This document shows, one piece after another, positions 38,005 through 49,189 of a stretch of DNA of 64,000 bases (positions are counted from its first letter, which is position 1; each line of letters begins with the position of its first letter). The stretch is taken from contig JBBCBC010000037.1 of NCBI GenBank assembly GCA_037126765.1, positions 6,515,263-6,579,262 of the forward strand, in the 5' to 3' direction. The notes under the pieces were generated by a model. That model ran no database searches. It was not told where the DNA came from and worked only from the letters and a program-made list of their open reading frames with translations. The position numbers were made by a program, and so were the translations under genes. This stretch comes from Stenogyne calaminthoides (taxonomy: Eukaryota; Streptophyta; Magnoliopsida; Lamiales; Lamiaceae).

Positions 38005-38240
38005 TGTGAATAGTTCAAGTGATTAAAGATTCACTGCCTAAAACCATGAGGTCTTGGGTTCGAATACGGAGAGGGAAAAGTTATTCCCTCTTGTGGTTGT
38101 CTCCTTTGTGGTGTGGCGGTGGTTGCGATGCGGTTGCGGTTTCGATCCAGTATGCTTTGATGAGTGATGACCATCCAATGTGGGGTTTTGATGGAAAATG
38201 CGTAATCTCATACGTAACATCTTTCAATCTTTTTTTCTCC
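38005..38240 (+). mobile_element. SINE-like element with A and B boxes
   Basis: AATAGTTCAAGTGATTAAAG (A-box-like) and TCTTGGGTTCGAATACGG (B-box-like) are spaced like a tRNA promoter and followed by about 150 bp of non-tRNA body. A shorter relative at 1883-1955 shares TAGTTCAAGTGATTAAAG. The ORFs here are incidental. Confidence 0.55.
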
Positions 38241-38595
38241 ACTCATTATCGTTGCAAAGATTATTTCACTCACTTCATTCGAATCTGCAAACAGTGTGAT
38301 TTTTTTATAGTATGATGATTATTCTTTTAAATTTTATTCTTCGAACTTAAGTAAAATAAACTGTTTAATAGGTGGACCTTTGACGACGCCTAAGCCCAAA
38401 TTAAATAAGAAAGTAAACCACTATCAGGCCCAAATTATTGCATTACTCGGCCCAATATTGTAACTGGTCCATTTTTATTATAGTAACCACACTGGGCCTA
38501 ATATTTAGCCTGAAATATACTGGACAGCCCAAATATCATTCCCAACAAAGTGGAGTATCAGTCCGGGCTCCGTATTTATTTAGGGTATGTTTGTT

Positions 38596-38725
38596 GGGCC
38601 CGATTATTCGCCCCCCCTTAATTGGCAGATACACCTTCTATTTTCTTTAATTTTAATGTAATTATGAAATGACTTATTTGTCCTTATAATTTAAAAACTA
38701 AAAAATTTGATACTAGATACACCCA
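38596..38725 (+). repeat. Left terminal inverted repeat of the MULE
   Basis: It begins GGGCCCGATTATTCGCC and includes AATTGGCAGATACACC and, about 85 bases on, TAGATACACCC. It pairs with 43495-43621 in inverted orientation, with interruptions. Confidence 0.7.
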
Positions 38726-38832
38726 CCTGATGGAATTTGAAAGGGTAATATCGCATAGATACTTCAACCCATCATTTTCTCATTTTCGGAATTTCCTAAA
38801 AAATCCTAAAAAACTATTACTTAATTTTTTTC

Positions 38833-39078
38833 GGAAGAAGGGGCGGATCCGAACAAAATCGATGAAACGGAAGAAATCCAAGTGAATGGAAAGGAAAAAG
38901 AATTCCACTTTCGATTTACCGAGACAGGCTATCAAAATGGACCCGTTTCTGAAGAGTCTTAACTAATGAATTTCAATGACAATCAGGATAATTCAAGATT
39001 GCAAATATTTGATCAAAAAACGGAAAACAAAGAACTAATTAAAAAAATCGATACACAGGAAAAATATAATAAAAGATA
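38833..39078 (+). pseudogene. ycf1: Plastid ycf1 fragment (nuclear copy)
   Basis: The translated strand reads like the middle of plastid Tic214/Ycf1 (DPNKIDETEEIQVNGKEK, then FHFRFTETGY). A TAT-to-TAA change stops it at 38958-38960, and the frame then resumes to about 39078. It overlaps the 3' end of ndhF on the other strand, exactly the gene arrangement at the plastid inverted-repeat/small-single-copy junction where a truncated ycf1 meets ndhF. It is not expressed as a plastid protein here. Confidence 0.85.
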
Positions 39079-41243
39079 AGAAGAAATACGACCCCCCTAG
39101 ATATTTGATCCCTTCTCCAAAAAATAAACTCACAACACCAACTCCATTCGTAATTCCATCAATTACCCGTCTATAAAAAAAAATGCGTTAATTGGGCCAA
39201 CTCCCTTACCCCCCTAGAAAAAGAGATTGTATAAAAAGAATCGATATAAGCCCGATTATATGACCAATCATACAGGTTGTTTATAATTCTATCCCATCGT
39301 TTTCTTTTTGGACCTAATTTCACAAATGAATTTATGAAGTCTAAATTTTTGAAAGAGGAATAAATGGGTTTATATAAAAAGGATGCTAGAAATATTCCAA
39401 ATAAGCTATACTAACTAAAAAAAAGGGCATCTTTGAAAAATTCATACCAACTTGCGAATCCTTTGACTTTTGATGTAAAAGGTTAATAGACGGAGCTAAC
39501 CATTTGGATAATAGATCCAAATCTCTTCCTTTTTGATTAAAAGGAATTCCTAGGGATCCAACAAATAAAGTAAATAGAACTAATAGAAGTAAAGAAAATA
39601 ACATCGTATTGACGGATTCATAAGGATAGGAAAAGGACTTTTGATTATCAAAATCGAGAATATTAATAAAAGGTAGCCCCCCCTTTTTTTTTGCATTCAT
39701 TACTTGATATGTCTTTTTTTTTGAAAAAAAAGAGAACTTTCATTTTTAATAAACTCGAGTTTTGGTTAATTCTTTTGGAATACCCTTTACCCCATATGGA
39801 TAGGGAATAGAAATAGGTATTTTGGTTTGCCACTATAATTTTGGAAATGAATGTTTAAATGCCCTCAAAAGTAAGTAAATAAATCTGAAACATATAAAAT
39901 GCCGTTAATCTGCCGTACAAAGCTATTATTATTGCGAAAATCGTGAATACAACCAACTATCATTAAGAATTTCATCTTTTGACCAAAAACAAACAAGCGG
40001 CGGAATACCACAAAGCGAAAGTGTACCTAATAAAAAAAGGTTTTTGGTAATCGGTACATGTTTTGTTAAACCACCCATAAGAACCATATTCGACTTTTTA
40101 TCCTGGAGAATAACCAACAAGAGTTTCCATTGAATGAATAACGGATCCGGACCCCAAAAATAATAATGCTTTGGAATAAGCATGAGTAATTAAATGAAAT
40201 AAAGCACTTCGATAAGACCCCATTCCTAGAGCGAACATCATATAACCCAATTGAGACATTGTCGAATAAGCTAAACCCCTCTTAATGTCTTTTTGAGCAA
40301 GAGCTAAAGTAGCTCCTAATAATAGTGTAATTATGCCCATCAAGGCAATTAAATTCATTATATAAGGTATAACTATGAAAAGAGGAAGAAGAAGGCGAAG
40401 CTAAAAAAAATCCCCGCCGCTACCATAGTAGCGAAAGATGTATAAGAGCCGAAATAGGGTGGGTCCTCCATAACATCAAAACCACACATGAAGGGGAAAT
40501 TTCTGCAGATTTAGCAAGCAAGCACCCAAATAATAATAGAACAACACACAAAAAAGAACAAATGGAAAATTGACTTCATTATTAGAAATCAAATTATTGA
40601 GTATTTCAAATACATCTCTAAATTCAAAACTACCTAAGTTATCCAATAAAAACCTAAAATTCCTAATAATAAACCAAAATCCCTACACGATTATTAGTCA
40701 CAAACGCTTTTTGACAAGCATTTGCCGCAGGAGGTCGTGTGAACCAAAATCCTATTAATAGATAGGAACACATTCCAACCAATTCCCAAAAAATATAAAT
40801 TTGTATCAAATTAGAACTAGTAACTAATCCCAACATGGAAGTACCGAAAAAACTCATATAAGCAAAAAATCTCAAGTATCCTTGATCGTGAGCCATATAA
40901 TTATCAATTTGTAAATAAGAACCATAATCCCAACAAAGTGATTAACATCAACATAATAGAAGTAAAGTGGATCAATCAAGCGACCAAATTCTAAAGAAAA
41001 AATCATTATCGAGTGTCCAAGACCATACATATTGATAGATATAATGCTTTATTTATTTGTTTGAATAAACAGATTCGTTGAAAAAATCATGACTATACTT
41101 AACAATAAAATACTTGGAAAAGCCCACATACGATGAAGATTTTTTGTTGCTGTCGGAAAAAGAACAAGTCCCACCCCTATTAATATAGGAACTAGAAGTG
41201 GGACGAAAGGTAAAATACACGCATATTGATATGTCTGTTCCAT
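39013..41243 (-). pseudogene. ndhF: Plastid ndhF (nuclear pseudogene copy)
   Basis: NADH-like dehydrogenase subunit 5 of the thylakoid NDH complex; a dead copy. The start is at 41243 (MEQTYQYACILPFVPL). Recognisable blocks then run downward: 40896-40663 (MAHDQGYLRFFAYMSFF through WFTRPPAANACQKAF), 40358-40098 (LALAQKDIKRGLAYSTMSQLGY), 40183-39929 (GTLSLCGIPPL, FWSKDEIL), 39700-39386 and the 3' end to about 39013. Frames change repeatedly. About 0.4 kb of coding sequence is missing near 39800, and more near 40400-40650. At 2.2 kb it is almost gene length, so most of the gene came in as one piece. Confidence 0.92.
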
Positions 41244-41735
41244 AAAAAAAGTTTTTTAATTAATATTAACGGTTTCAATTCACGGGACCTTACCTCTTTT
41301 GAAAGGAGTCAATAAAAAAATGAAGATATGTACTAACTTAAATAAAATTTTTGAATTTGGATTTCTTCTTACTTATTCGCTTACAATTTACGCTAAATAC
41401 TTCAAATATTCAAATCAAGAAGTTACAATTGGTCAAATCATATGCAAGAAATAGATTAATTACCAATCTCCTTCAAATTTGAAAATTCAAGTCAAATCGG
41501 GCATATTTGTCCCATTTGACAAGTTATTAAAAATATTATTTTTTTTCCATTTTTCGAAAATTTTTATGCGATTTTCCCATCTTTGTTCACCCCATCTATT
41601 CTTTTCTATTTTTCAAAAAATAGAAAAGAATAAAATATAAATCCATAGTGAATCGGAAAAAGCTCATATTTTTTGAACAATAGATGTCTTTCACATCCAA
41701 ATATACCAATGAGTAATCTCTTAATTTTTATTTAA

Positions 41736-41899
41736 ATGACAGTTCAAAAAATGTATTACGCATCAAAAAAAGCGTATTCGTAAAAAATTTTGGAAAAAAA
41801 GAAGGGTTATCGAAAGCAAATAAGTAAAAGCATTTTCCTTAGGTAAATCTCTTTTCTATTTGAATTAAAAAGTTTTTTTGTCGACAAACAAATAAACCG
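41736..41899 (+). pseudogene. rpl32: Plastid rpl32 (nuclear pseudogene copy)
   Basis: Ribosomal protein L32 of the plastid large subunit, broken. ATG at 41736 leads into AAAAAAGCGTATTCGTAAAA and, further on, TTTTCCTTAGGTAAATCTCT and TTTTTTTGTCGACAAACAAA, which are rpl32 words in order. Small indels destroy the frame. Its place and strand, divergent from ndhF across a spacer of about 0.5 kb, are the plastid order. Confidence 0.75.
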
Positions 41900-42593
41900 A
41901 GTAATAAAACATAACACGTTGGAATAATCTAAACCGGTTCGACTCCAAAATGGAGTTATTTCATTTCAAAAATAAAATTCCCGAATTCCATTTCCTTCAA
42001 TCGGGAATGGAATTAATTCTCTCTTATAGAATCCTAGGATAAGAATTATTCTTTACTTTACCCAACTCAAAAAGTATTCTTTTTGTTTTTAGTATATTTT
42101 CTCATTTTCAAGTTGGGAGCCTTATTTTCCCCATTAACTTATTGGTAATATAAGATTTTCTTTTTTATACATACAACTTCCTTACTTTTTGATTTTATAG
42201 AAATTCTTATATAGCCCCCATACATCTGATCTCGCTATCAATCCACACAAAAACGAAAAGATTTTGGATAAATATGTGTCCATTTTGAATGATCTAAAAT
42301 AGGTTCTTTTTTTTTTGTTCATCAATAAAATGGCTTTTTTGGTTTCACTTTTTGAAATCAAATAAATTAAATAAAAAAAAAATAGTTAATTAAAAAAAAA
42401 AAATTGGGGAGGGAGGGTTCTATTCCTTAATTCATAGTAGGATTTACAAGAGTTGAGTCGAGAAGAGTATAAAATACAAAATAAAACAAAAATCTTAAAC
42501 GAAACTGATGAACCTTCAAATACCTATTTGAACAAATTTTTATTCATCAATTTGAATCTTTCCTAAAAAATATTGCACTCGGTTTTTTTCGGA

Positions 42594-42755
42594 ATTACCA
42601 CAAAATATACAGATTCCAAAATCAATACTGTAATTAAGTAATCATTTCTTTCGAATATCAGTTTGCAATTTCCAATCTACAACGAGTAGATCTATAGGAC
42701 ATACACGAACACATACTTCACAAGCAATGCATTTATCAAATTCAAAGTGGATTCG
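42594..42755 (-). pseudogene. ndhI: Plastid ndhI fragment (nuclear copy, displaced)
   Basis: The reverse strand encodes RIHFEFDKCIACEVCVRVCP and, after a 1-base shift, LLNYSIDFGICIFCGN: the first 4Fe-4S cluster region of ndhI and the start of the second. Homology begins and ends abruptly at about 42755 and 42594. In plastomes ndhI lies several kilobases from rpl32, so this piece was joined by rearrangement or deletion. Confidence 0.85.
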
Positions 42756-43494
42756 CAGTATCTCTGTAGGAAAATAGGAAATAATTTCTCCTCCAAGTTT
42801 CTTGATGATTAGGGGAAAAGGAATGTAGAGTGTGTTGTTTATCAAATATGACAAAAATTAGTGGGGTCTCGAAATATATATGTAAGTGAATCTCACTGTT
42901 CTCCATTTTCTTTTCTTTTTACGTTGAATGTTGAAAAATTAATGAAGTGTTAAGGGTTAAATGTTGAAAACTTTTATGTTGTTACTTGTTAAATATATTA
43001 TTGTATTTTGTACTAACTGTTGTATTTTTGCCCTAGAAGTAGGATTTAAAGTGTATGATTGTCATTCCCGCGTTTTTTTTAACATTCGCGATTTACATAT
43101 TTCGGACCTGGTTTTTGGAAATCCTTAAAACATTTCGAAAAGAAGATCTTGAATTTTTGAAGGTTTAGGAAAAGAAAAATATGTTCGAAAATTTTCAAAA
43201 ACAATGTTTAGAAATTAAGTTAAAATTTCAACACAATGTTTTTGAAATTTTGTATTAAATTCAAATTATATCTTCCGAAATAATTTATGTTTTTCGAATT
43301 TTGATGGGGATGGAGAAATCGCCGTCGCCGTCGTCGTCGTCTAATAGGGAATGAGAAATCGCCGCCGAGTTTAATGGGAATGGGGAAATTGCTTGCTCGC
43401 CGTCGTGTCCGATGAGAATCACCGATGTCGTCTAGGTTTTGTGGGGAGGGGGTGTATTTTGTTAGGTTTGCAATGAAAGGAGAAGAAAGAGATT

Positions 43495-43621
43495 AAATTG
43501 AATAAGGGTAATTTTGACAGTTCAGCGGGTGTGTATCTATTAATATTTTAAAAAATTGATGGGTGAACTAATAGGAGGGTGTATCTCCCAATTATATATG
43601 GGGGTGTTAATAACTGAACCC
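43495..43621 (-). repeat. Right terminal inverted repeat of the MULE
   Basis: Read on the reverse strand it begins GGGTTCAGTTATTAACACC, then AATTGGGAGATACACCC and later TAGATACACACCC. These match the left end block by block. It ends at the 9-bp duplication. Confidence 0.7.
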
Positions 43622-43630
43622 ATGTTTGTT

Positions 43631-45195
43631 TCGGGACTCGCCCTGATGGATTTAGAACTTTGAAAACTCCGTCCCATTATAATTTGAAATTTGAAATCAG
43701 ATTTCAAAATCTACTGCTACAAAATATATCTACACACCTATTTTTTTTCACAAAATTCCATACAATCACATCATTATTTTTCTTACTCTCAATACAATAT
43801 AGTAATACAACATCAATCACTATTTAACAATGATTTGACATAAAACAAAATCTCATCCTACTAAAATCTCAATACAAACACGTACTTTTTACTATTCATC
43901 AAGATTTTTAAATCCATAGAATTTTAAAGTCACGACTTCCCCGCACTACTAAATCCCGAAACAAATATACCCTTAAATCTCAATTGTATAGTTGCATGCC
44001 AAAGACCCAACAAATTCAAATCCTTTAAAAGAATATAAAGTTATTATAATTTATAAATTCTTAAAAGTTTAGTATTTTTTCTGGATGCTATCATCTTGTT
44101 TTGTTGCTTTTACTGATACTTCGTAGACTTAGGACTCATAATTTTGAAATAGGAAGCTAACTAAAAAAATAAAATAATGTAACTGAAGTCTAATTCAAGA
44201 TGAATCGCACTCATGATTAAATTAAATTCTGTAAAATAGTTTAAAGCCACTATATTACCCACACCAATGATAATACAGATTCATACGAATAGTGCTGATA
44301 TGCAAATTAACGTAAATTGCAACGCATTCGCGTTGCGGTGGTATTTTGATATATATGTCGAATAGAATGTTAGCAAATTTATGCATAGAATTAAGTACTT
44401 TAGCAGCCATTATTCCTCTTGCACACTGAAGAACATTAAACCGCAAAACCGTTGCATCCTTAGCTTTATTATACGAAACATAATTTAAAATATTTTTCTG
44501 GCAAATCATAAAAACAATTTCATCTACAATATTTGTCCAAAAAAATGAAAAATAATAACTCATAACAAGAGCACCCTAGAGATCCATCAAACAAAATCAG
44601 AGAAAAGTTCTCGTGTGGTCTCACAAGTCTTGACAATCTTATATGTGTGGTTTAAAAGTTCAACTTGAGTCTTGTTCAGAAAAAAAAATAAAATTGTTTT
44701 TCAGTAGCCCTTGCTAACTACTGCAAATCACCTAACATATAGTTAATCTAACAGTACGTGTTCCAGTTCGTCAATACTCTCACACCAATTATATAGCTTG
44801 AAATTAAATAATATAACACAAAATTAAACTTGTGGCTCTCCTGTTCTTATTTTGGCATAGTTCTCCTATCACCAAAAGATGTTACTGATATTTGTGCATA
44901 TATATTTCACTTGTATATATTTTCCAAACATCCATTGTTATATTCATTTTTTGTTTGCGTTTTCTGATGAACAATATGGCCCTGTACTTGTTTTGGACTC
45001 ATTTTCATTAAATTATTTTATATATACATATACAAATACACTCGATCGATCAAGTTAAAAAGTAGTCATAAACATACAACATAATTAATCAACCAAGTCT
45101 CATTGCATTATATAATACATAATCCTAGCTAGTAAATTAAGTAGCTCCAAACATAAAATTAAGTCAGCCAATCCCCAATCATAACATACCAAAAA
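43631..45195. other. Intergenic DNA downstream of the HD-Zip gene
   Basis: AT-rich. Holds the HD-Zip 3' UTR (just below 45196) and no other supported gene. A 102-residue reverse frame at 44255-44563 has no recognisable domain. Confidence 0.6.
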
Positions 45196-45633
45196 CTAAC
45201 CAAAGAAATCATATCCATCACTACCATTCGCCACAAACGGTCCAACAAAAGAGGCGTATAATTCCTGATCCCCAGAGGTTGAAGAATTGAAAGAATTAAA
45301 GGCGCCACGTACCCTATTCAACTCAAATTTAAGGCGATCAACCTCGTTTTTGAGCCTCTGATTATCAACTAACACGTCCTGAAGGCGTTGCTGAAGCGCC
45401 CTGTGCTCGAGTTCAATGCCTTGAATCTTGTCACGGGCGCGCTTGTTTTGGTACCAAATCGCGACTTGCCTAGGTGGGACCCCTAGCTCGGACGCCAACT
45501 GATTTTTCCTATCGGGCTCGACCTTGTTGTTGAAATTGAAATTGGATTCCAATAGCCTTACTTGGTCTTGAGTGAGCCTTTTCATGTGTTTGGATTGGTT
45601 TTTTCGGATTTCGGGATACTGGAATTGGTCCAT
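45196..45633 (-). CDS. HD-Zip class I transcription factor (ATHB-52-like)
   Basis: Single-exon gene of 145 residues. Homeodomain at about residues 16-70 (KRLTQDQVRLLE start; recognition helix RQVAIWYQNKRARDK), followed without a gap by a leucine zipper (about 75-110). There is no START domain and no CPSCE motif, so class I. The small size and short acidic or aromatic tail (ELYASFVGPF) resemble ATHB-52, and ATHB-21/40/53 more distantly. These proteins bind pseudopalindromic CAATNATTG sites as dimers. Odd: the normally invariant W-F-Q-N of helix 3 reads W60-Y61-Q62-N63. A TATA-like sequence lies on the reverse strand at about 45677-45684. Neighbouring DNA is transposon-rich. Confidence 0.9.
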   Translation of the reverse strand: MDQFQYPEIRKNQSKHMKRLTQDQVRLLESNFNFNNKVEPDRKNQLASELGVPPRQVAIWYQNKRARDKIQGIELEHRALQQRLQDVLVDNQRLKNEVDRLKFELNRVRGAFNSFNSSTSGDQELYASFVGPFVANGSDGYDFFG

Positions 45634-46179
45634 TATATTGTTGGTGACACTTAATTATGTATTCTGGGATTGGGTACTAAATTTATAAACTGGTAATTGA
45701 GCTGTAATGTCAATGACAACTTGAGGAGAAAATTTTGGTGTGGCGTCATTGTCATGCATGAACCGAGTCATCGGGGTTGCCCCCTACGAGCTAATGACTA
45801 TTTTAATTATAATTAATGATATTTATATTTGATTTTATGAGATTGTGTATATGGCTAGCACTTAATTGATTTGTAATATTGAAATGATATACAAAATGAA
45901 ACTAGATTGTTTTTAAACTTCTGTACAATTATAATTAAAAATGACCCGCAAATTTTAGAATGGTAAAATCAAATGATTTATAAGGAATTATAATTGCACT
46001 CGATTGGATTCCGCTGTTTTACTTTTCGTATTTCACTGGTGTTCCATCCTGCTGGGTTTTTAACACATGCATGGACCCGAAATATGATGATTCGTTGGAT
46101 ATTTTTTATTATTTCACGTGTCATTCATTCATATTATAAAATATAACTAATACACATTTGGCCTTGGACAATTGTTAAA

Positions 46180-46440
46180 ATAGCCCTTAGAGAGCGGTTA
46201 TAATAGTTGTCCAAGTAACAGCTGTCCAAGCTAGGACAGCTGTTAAAAAACCGCTGTCTAAAAAAAAGACTTAGACAACGGTTTTGAACCGCTGTGCAAG
46301 ATTGCAGCTTAGATAGCGGTTTTCAACCGCTGTCCAAATTCCTCCCTTGGACAGCGGTTGAATATATTTTTTTTAATAATTTTTTTTATTATATTGGATA
46401 GACAGTGGTTTATAACCGCTGTCCAAGACTAATTTTTTTT
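46180..46440. repeat. Left subterminal palindromic repeats of the CACTA element
   Basis: Repeated AGCGGTT and AACCGCTGT units in both orientations, often spaced to form short hairpins (for example AGCGGTTTTCAACCGCT near 46314-46330). The same unit recurs at 49190-49345. Confidence 0.85.
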
Positions 46441-46742
46441 TTTATATATAATTTTTTTATATTTTAAAAATGCTGTTTATACAAAATCAAAACCAAAAAT
46501 CAAAACTTATACCACTATAATATATATACGTCAAATACCAAAATATCAAATAAATAAACATACACATCATGAATTAAATACAAAAAAAACATGAAATATC
46601 ATCACAAATATATAAGTTAATTACATGCTTATGGCACTATAGAAAAACAATAAAAAGATTTAAGGGAGACGATAATTAACAAAAATATAGCACCAAACAT
46701 GGATCAGAAATTCAGAATGTAACAAAAATCCTCATCAGTTTT

Positions 46743-48957
46743 TCACCAATCAATTCCTAATCCTCTTGAGATAAAGAGATGATCAATGTGCTTAATGACT
46801 GGAGCTGCTGAGGCTATGAATATCTCCATCTGAATTTTGGCTGATGTTTCTGAAAATAGAACAATCGTAATTAGACAACTCAAAATTCAGTGTTCATTGT
46901 TTAAAATAACATATAGCTGGAGAAACAATATGAATCATCACATATACACCATAAATTTATAATACTATATAAATAAACAAGAGTTGGTATTTTGTGAAAC
47001 TGATTTTTTTTACAGGCATGACCCTTCAACTATAGCAACTAATACCATTTTGTAATATAAGTTACACTCTTCAGTTATCACTACTAATACCCCATGATGT
47101 AATATAAGTCATACCCTTTAGTGTTATGAGTAAAACCCTTTATAGTAAAAAGTGACAATATTCAGTTATCACAACTAATACCCTATCAAAAAACTTGGGC
47201 ATACGCTTTTGAAGCTGGTTCCTTCAGGGAAATTACCCTAGCAAAAAAGATGGTTCCAAGATTTAAATAATAATTGTATTGTGATATGCCTGAGTTATAT
47301 AAATGCAAAATCAACATCATTCAATCAGATATTTAAAACTAACAACATGTATGGGTATAAGACGGAGATTGAGCACTAGCACGTGAATGAGATTGTTATA
47401 ATAACTTATCCATTGTGGAAAGACCAAAAAAAAAATTGTATGATAGTTTTTATATCACCTTTTTCACATTTTTTACAAATCTTGAGGGAAATTTTATAGC
47501 ATGTTTTGACTAACAAATTGCATGATAGTTTCTGTATCACCCTCTGAACGTAATTATTTACCTATGAATTAGTTTAAACGTTCATACATGAAGACAAGAC
47601 AATTCATTAATACTCCCCTTGTTCCAAATTCACCATCCCTTTTGGGTGTTTCACATTGATGAAGAAAATCATTTAGCACCTATAATTTATTTGCATTAAA
47701 TGACTAATATACTCTTTTGGGTGTTCCAAATAGATTCTTATATCTCAATAAATGAGACACATATCACAAAAATTAAGAAAAAGACGTGGGGAAAAATATT
47801 TAATTTCTCTGGGGAAACCAAAAGTGACAATATTTTGGAACAATTTTTCTCTCCAAAATGACAGTTAACAGGTCTTCACATGTCCCAATGTGATTCTAGT
47901 ACAACAGAACTTTTTCGTTAGACATAATTTGTTGAAAACGTGAAACTCAACTAAAGGCACAAATAATTCAACACCCAATCACCCAAAATTAATGATTTCA
48001 GGCACTAATATCCTTCCATCCTAGCTACTTCTATCTATAAGTTCCAGAGAGGACTGTATATGTTCAGAGAAGGAAAAAACAGGCATTCCACAGAGCAAGG
48101 TAACATACAGATGATCAATGTAAATTAATGTAGGTACAATGGCAATAGAAAAACAATTAAACGATTTAATGAGACAATTAACAAATAAATAATAACACCA
48201 AACATGAACAAAATATCAAGTTAAGTGGACATACTCTGAAGAAACAATATGCTCAAATAAAACCTTGACCATGTCAATTCCACGCTTCACTCTCAATAAA
48301 TTCCTCGTGTGGCTCCTCCCTCCTCCTCAAATTGGATTTAACATCATCTTCCATCATCAATGGCAATGCCTCCTCAAGATCATGCACCTTTAAGGAGTTG
48401 CAACAAATTTAGAAATAGCGAAAACCACATCGAACATTAACCATATTATACATTCAAACAATCACTCGATTGATTCTTATTTTAAAAGGAACAATATTGA
48501 CAGATCCATAATTACAATAAGACACCAAATTATCCAATCCAATGAGCCACAAGTTATAATCTGGTAAATACATATTCAAGAAATACATATTCAAGATCAA
48601 ACGCGGAGAGATTCAAGGAAAATCAAAGATATTGGCAAAATTCAAACACATAACATTAAGAATTACATGCAATTGAGTCATAATCAAATAATTCAACAAA
48701 CAATTAATCACCAGATTCAGGACAAAATTACTTCCAACAGATTCCAATAACCGAAAGAAAACAGAACAATTGGGAAAAAATTAGACATTACCTTGGCCAC
48801 GTAATCGAGTTCAGCGAATTTGAAGGCGATTCCGAGGCATCGAAAGAGAGGGGAGACGAGGAACATGCGTGGGAGAAGGGGCGAGCTCGAGGCGGTGTTC
48901 TTCTCCATCTGGCATTGATTTAGAAATGGAGGCCAATTCCTTGAAGGCGTCGGCCAT
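46743..48957 (-). pseudogene. ACD11-like glycolipid transfer protein gene captured in CACTA
   Basis: Reverse strand, four exon-like blocks. Exon 1, 48957-48792: MADAFKELASIS..., then FKFAELDYVAK before an intact donor; one base is missing near 48885, shifting the frame. Exon 2, 48387-48235: VHDLEEALPLMMEDDV, then after a shift SHTRNLLRVKRGIDMVKVLF. Exon 3 start, 47239-47190: SLKEPASKAYAQVF, then broken off by unrelated repeats. Last exon, 46849-46743: AKIQMEIFIASAAPVIKHID...LGIDW and stop. Together these follow the ACD11 sphingolipid/ceramide-1-phosphate transfer family from start to end. Introns with splice sites are kept, so the capture was at DNA level. The core of exon 3 is missing, and the frameshifts make it non-functional as a protein. 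Confidence 0.85.
47613..47851. mobile_element. Possible MITE inside the CACTA element
   Basis: CTCCCCTTGTTCCAAA at 47613 is mirrored loosely by TTTTGGAACAATTTTTCTC ending near 47851, and a TA precedes the left end. It lies in what was the second intron of the captured gene. The right end is imperfect. Confidence 0.4.
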
Positions 48958-49189
48958 TTTCGTGGAGTTTTGTCTTCCTCCATTGGTAGATCGGCGTCGG
49001 GCGGCGGCGAGGAGACGGAAAAATGGGAGAGGAAGTGGTGGTGGAATAAAGGGGGTGTAAACCAGCGACAAATGAACGGTGGAGTCGAGCTAGGGCTTAG
49101 CGCTAGCAGAGCGGCTGAAATGGATATTAGGGATGAAGCGGGCTGAATTGAGAAAAATTGGGGCTGGGGTGTATATATATCCTCGTACA

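Larger units (their letters stand above)
34850..38586. other. Intergenic DNA between the copia cluster and the MULE
   Basis: Only the fold-back element (36547-36806), the TA microsatellite and the SINE-like element are recognisable. The first 20 bases continue the glutaredoxin 3' flank interrupted at 19482. Confidence 0.6.
38596..43621. mobile_element. Mutator-like element enclosing plastid DNA
   Basis: 5026 bp, flanked by a perfect 9-bp duplication ATGTTTGTT (38587-38595 and 43622-43630), the hallmark length for Mutator superfamily insertions. The ends are related inverted repeats: the left begins GGG with TTATT then CCCCC, and ATTGG-AGATACACC at about 38620-38635; the reverse complement of the right end gives the same words in the same order. 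A second shared block (TAGATACAC, then AAGGGTAA or its equivalent) extends the similarity over about 120 bp. No transposase is seen, so it is non-autonomous. The interior from about 38830 to 42755 is mostly plastid DNA; 42756-43500 is non-plastid and includes a GC-rich stretch with CGT/CGC triplets (43319-43400). Confidence 0.78.

Noticed and set aside
38833..42755. Intact plastid genes, or plastid contamination of the assembly
   Set aside because: ndhF, rpl32, ycf1 and ndhI pieces carry stops, frameshifts and deletions, gene order is broken at ndhI, and the block lies inside a nuclear element with a 9-bp duplication. It is a decayed nuclear copy.
44255..44563. 102-residue reverse-strand open frame
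   Set aside because: No recognisable domain, no codon bias and no neighbouring exons; likely chance in AT-rich DNA.
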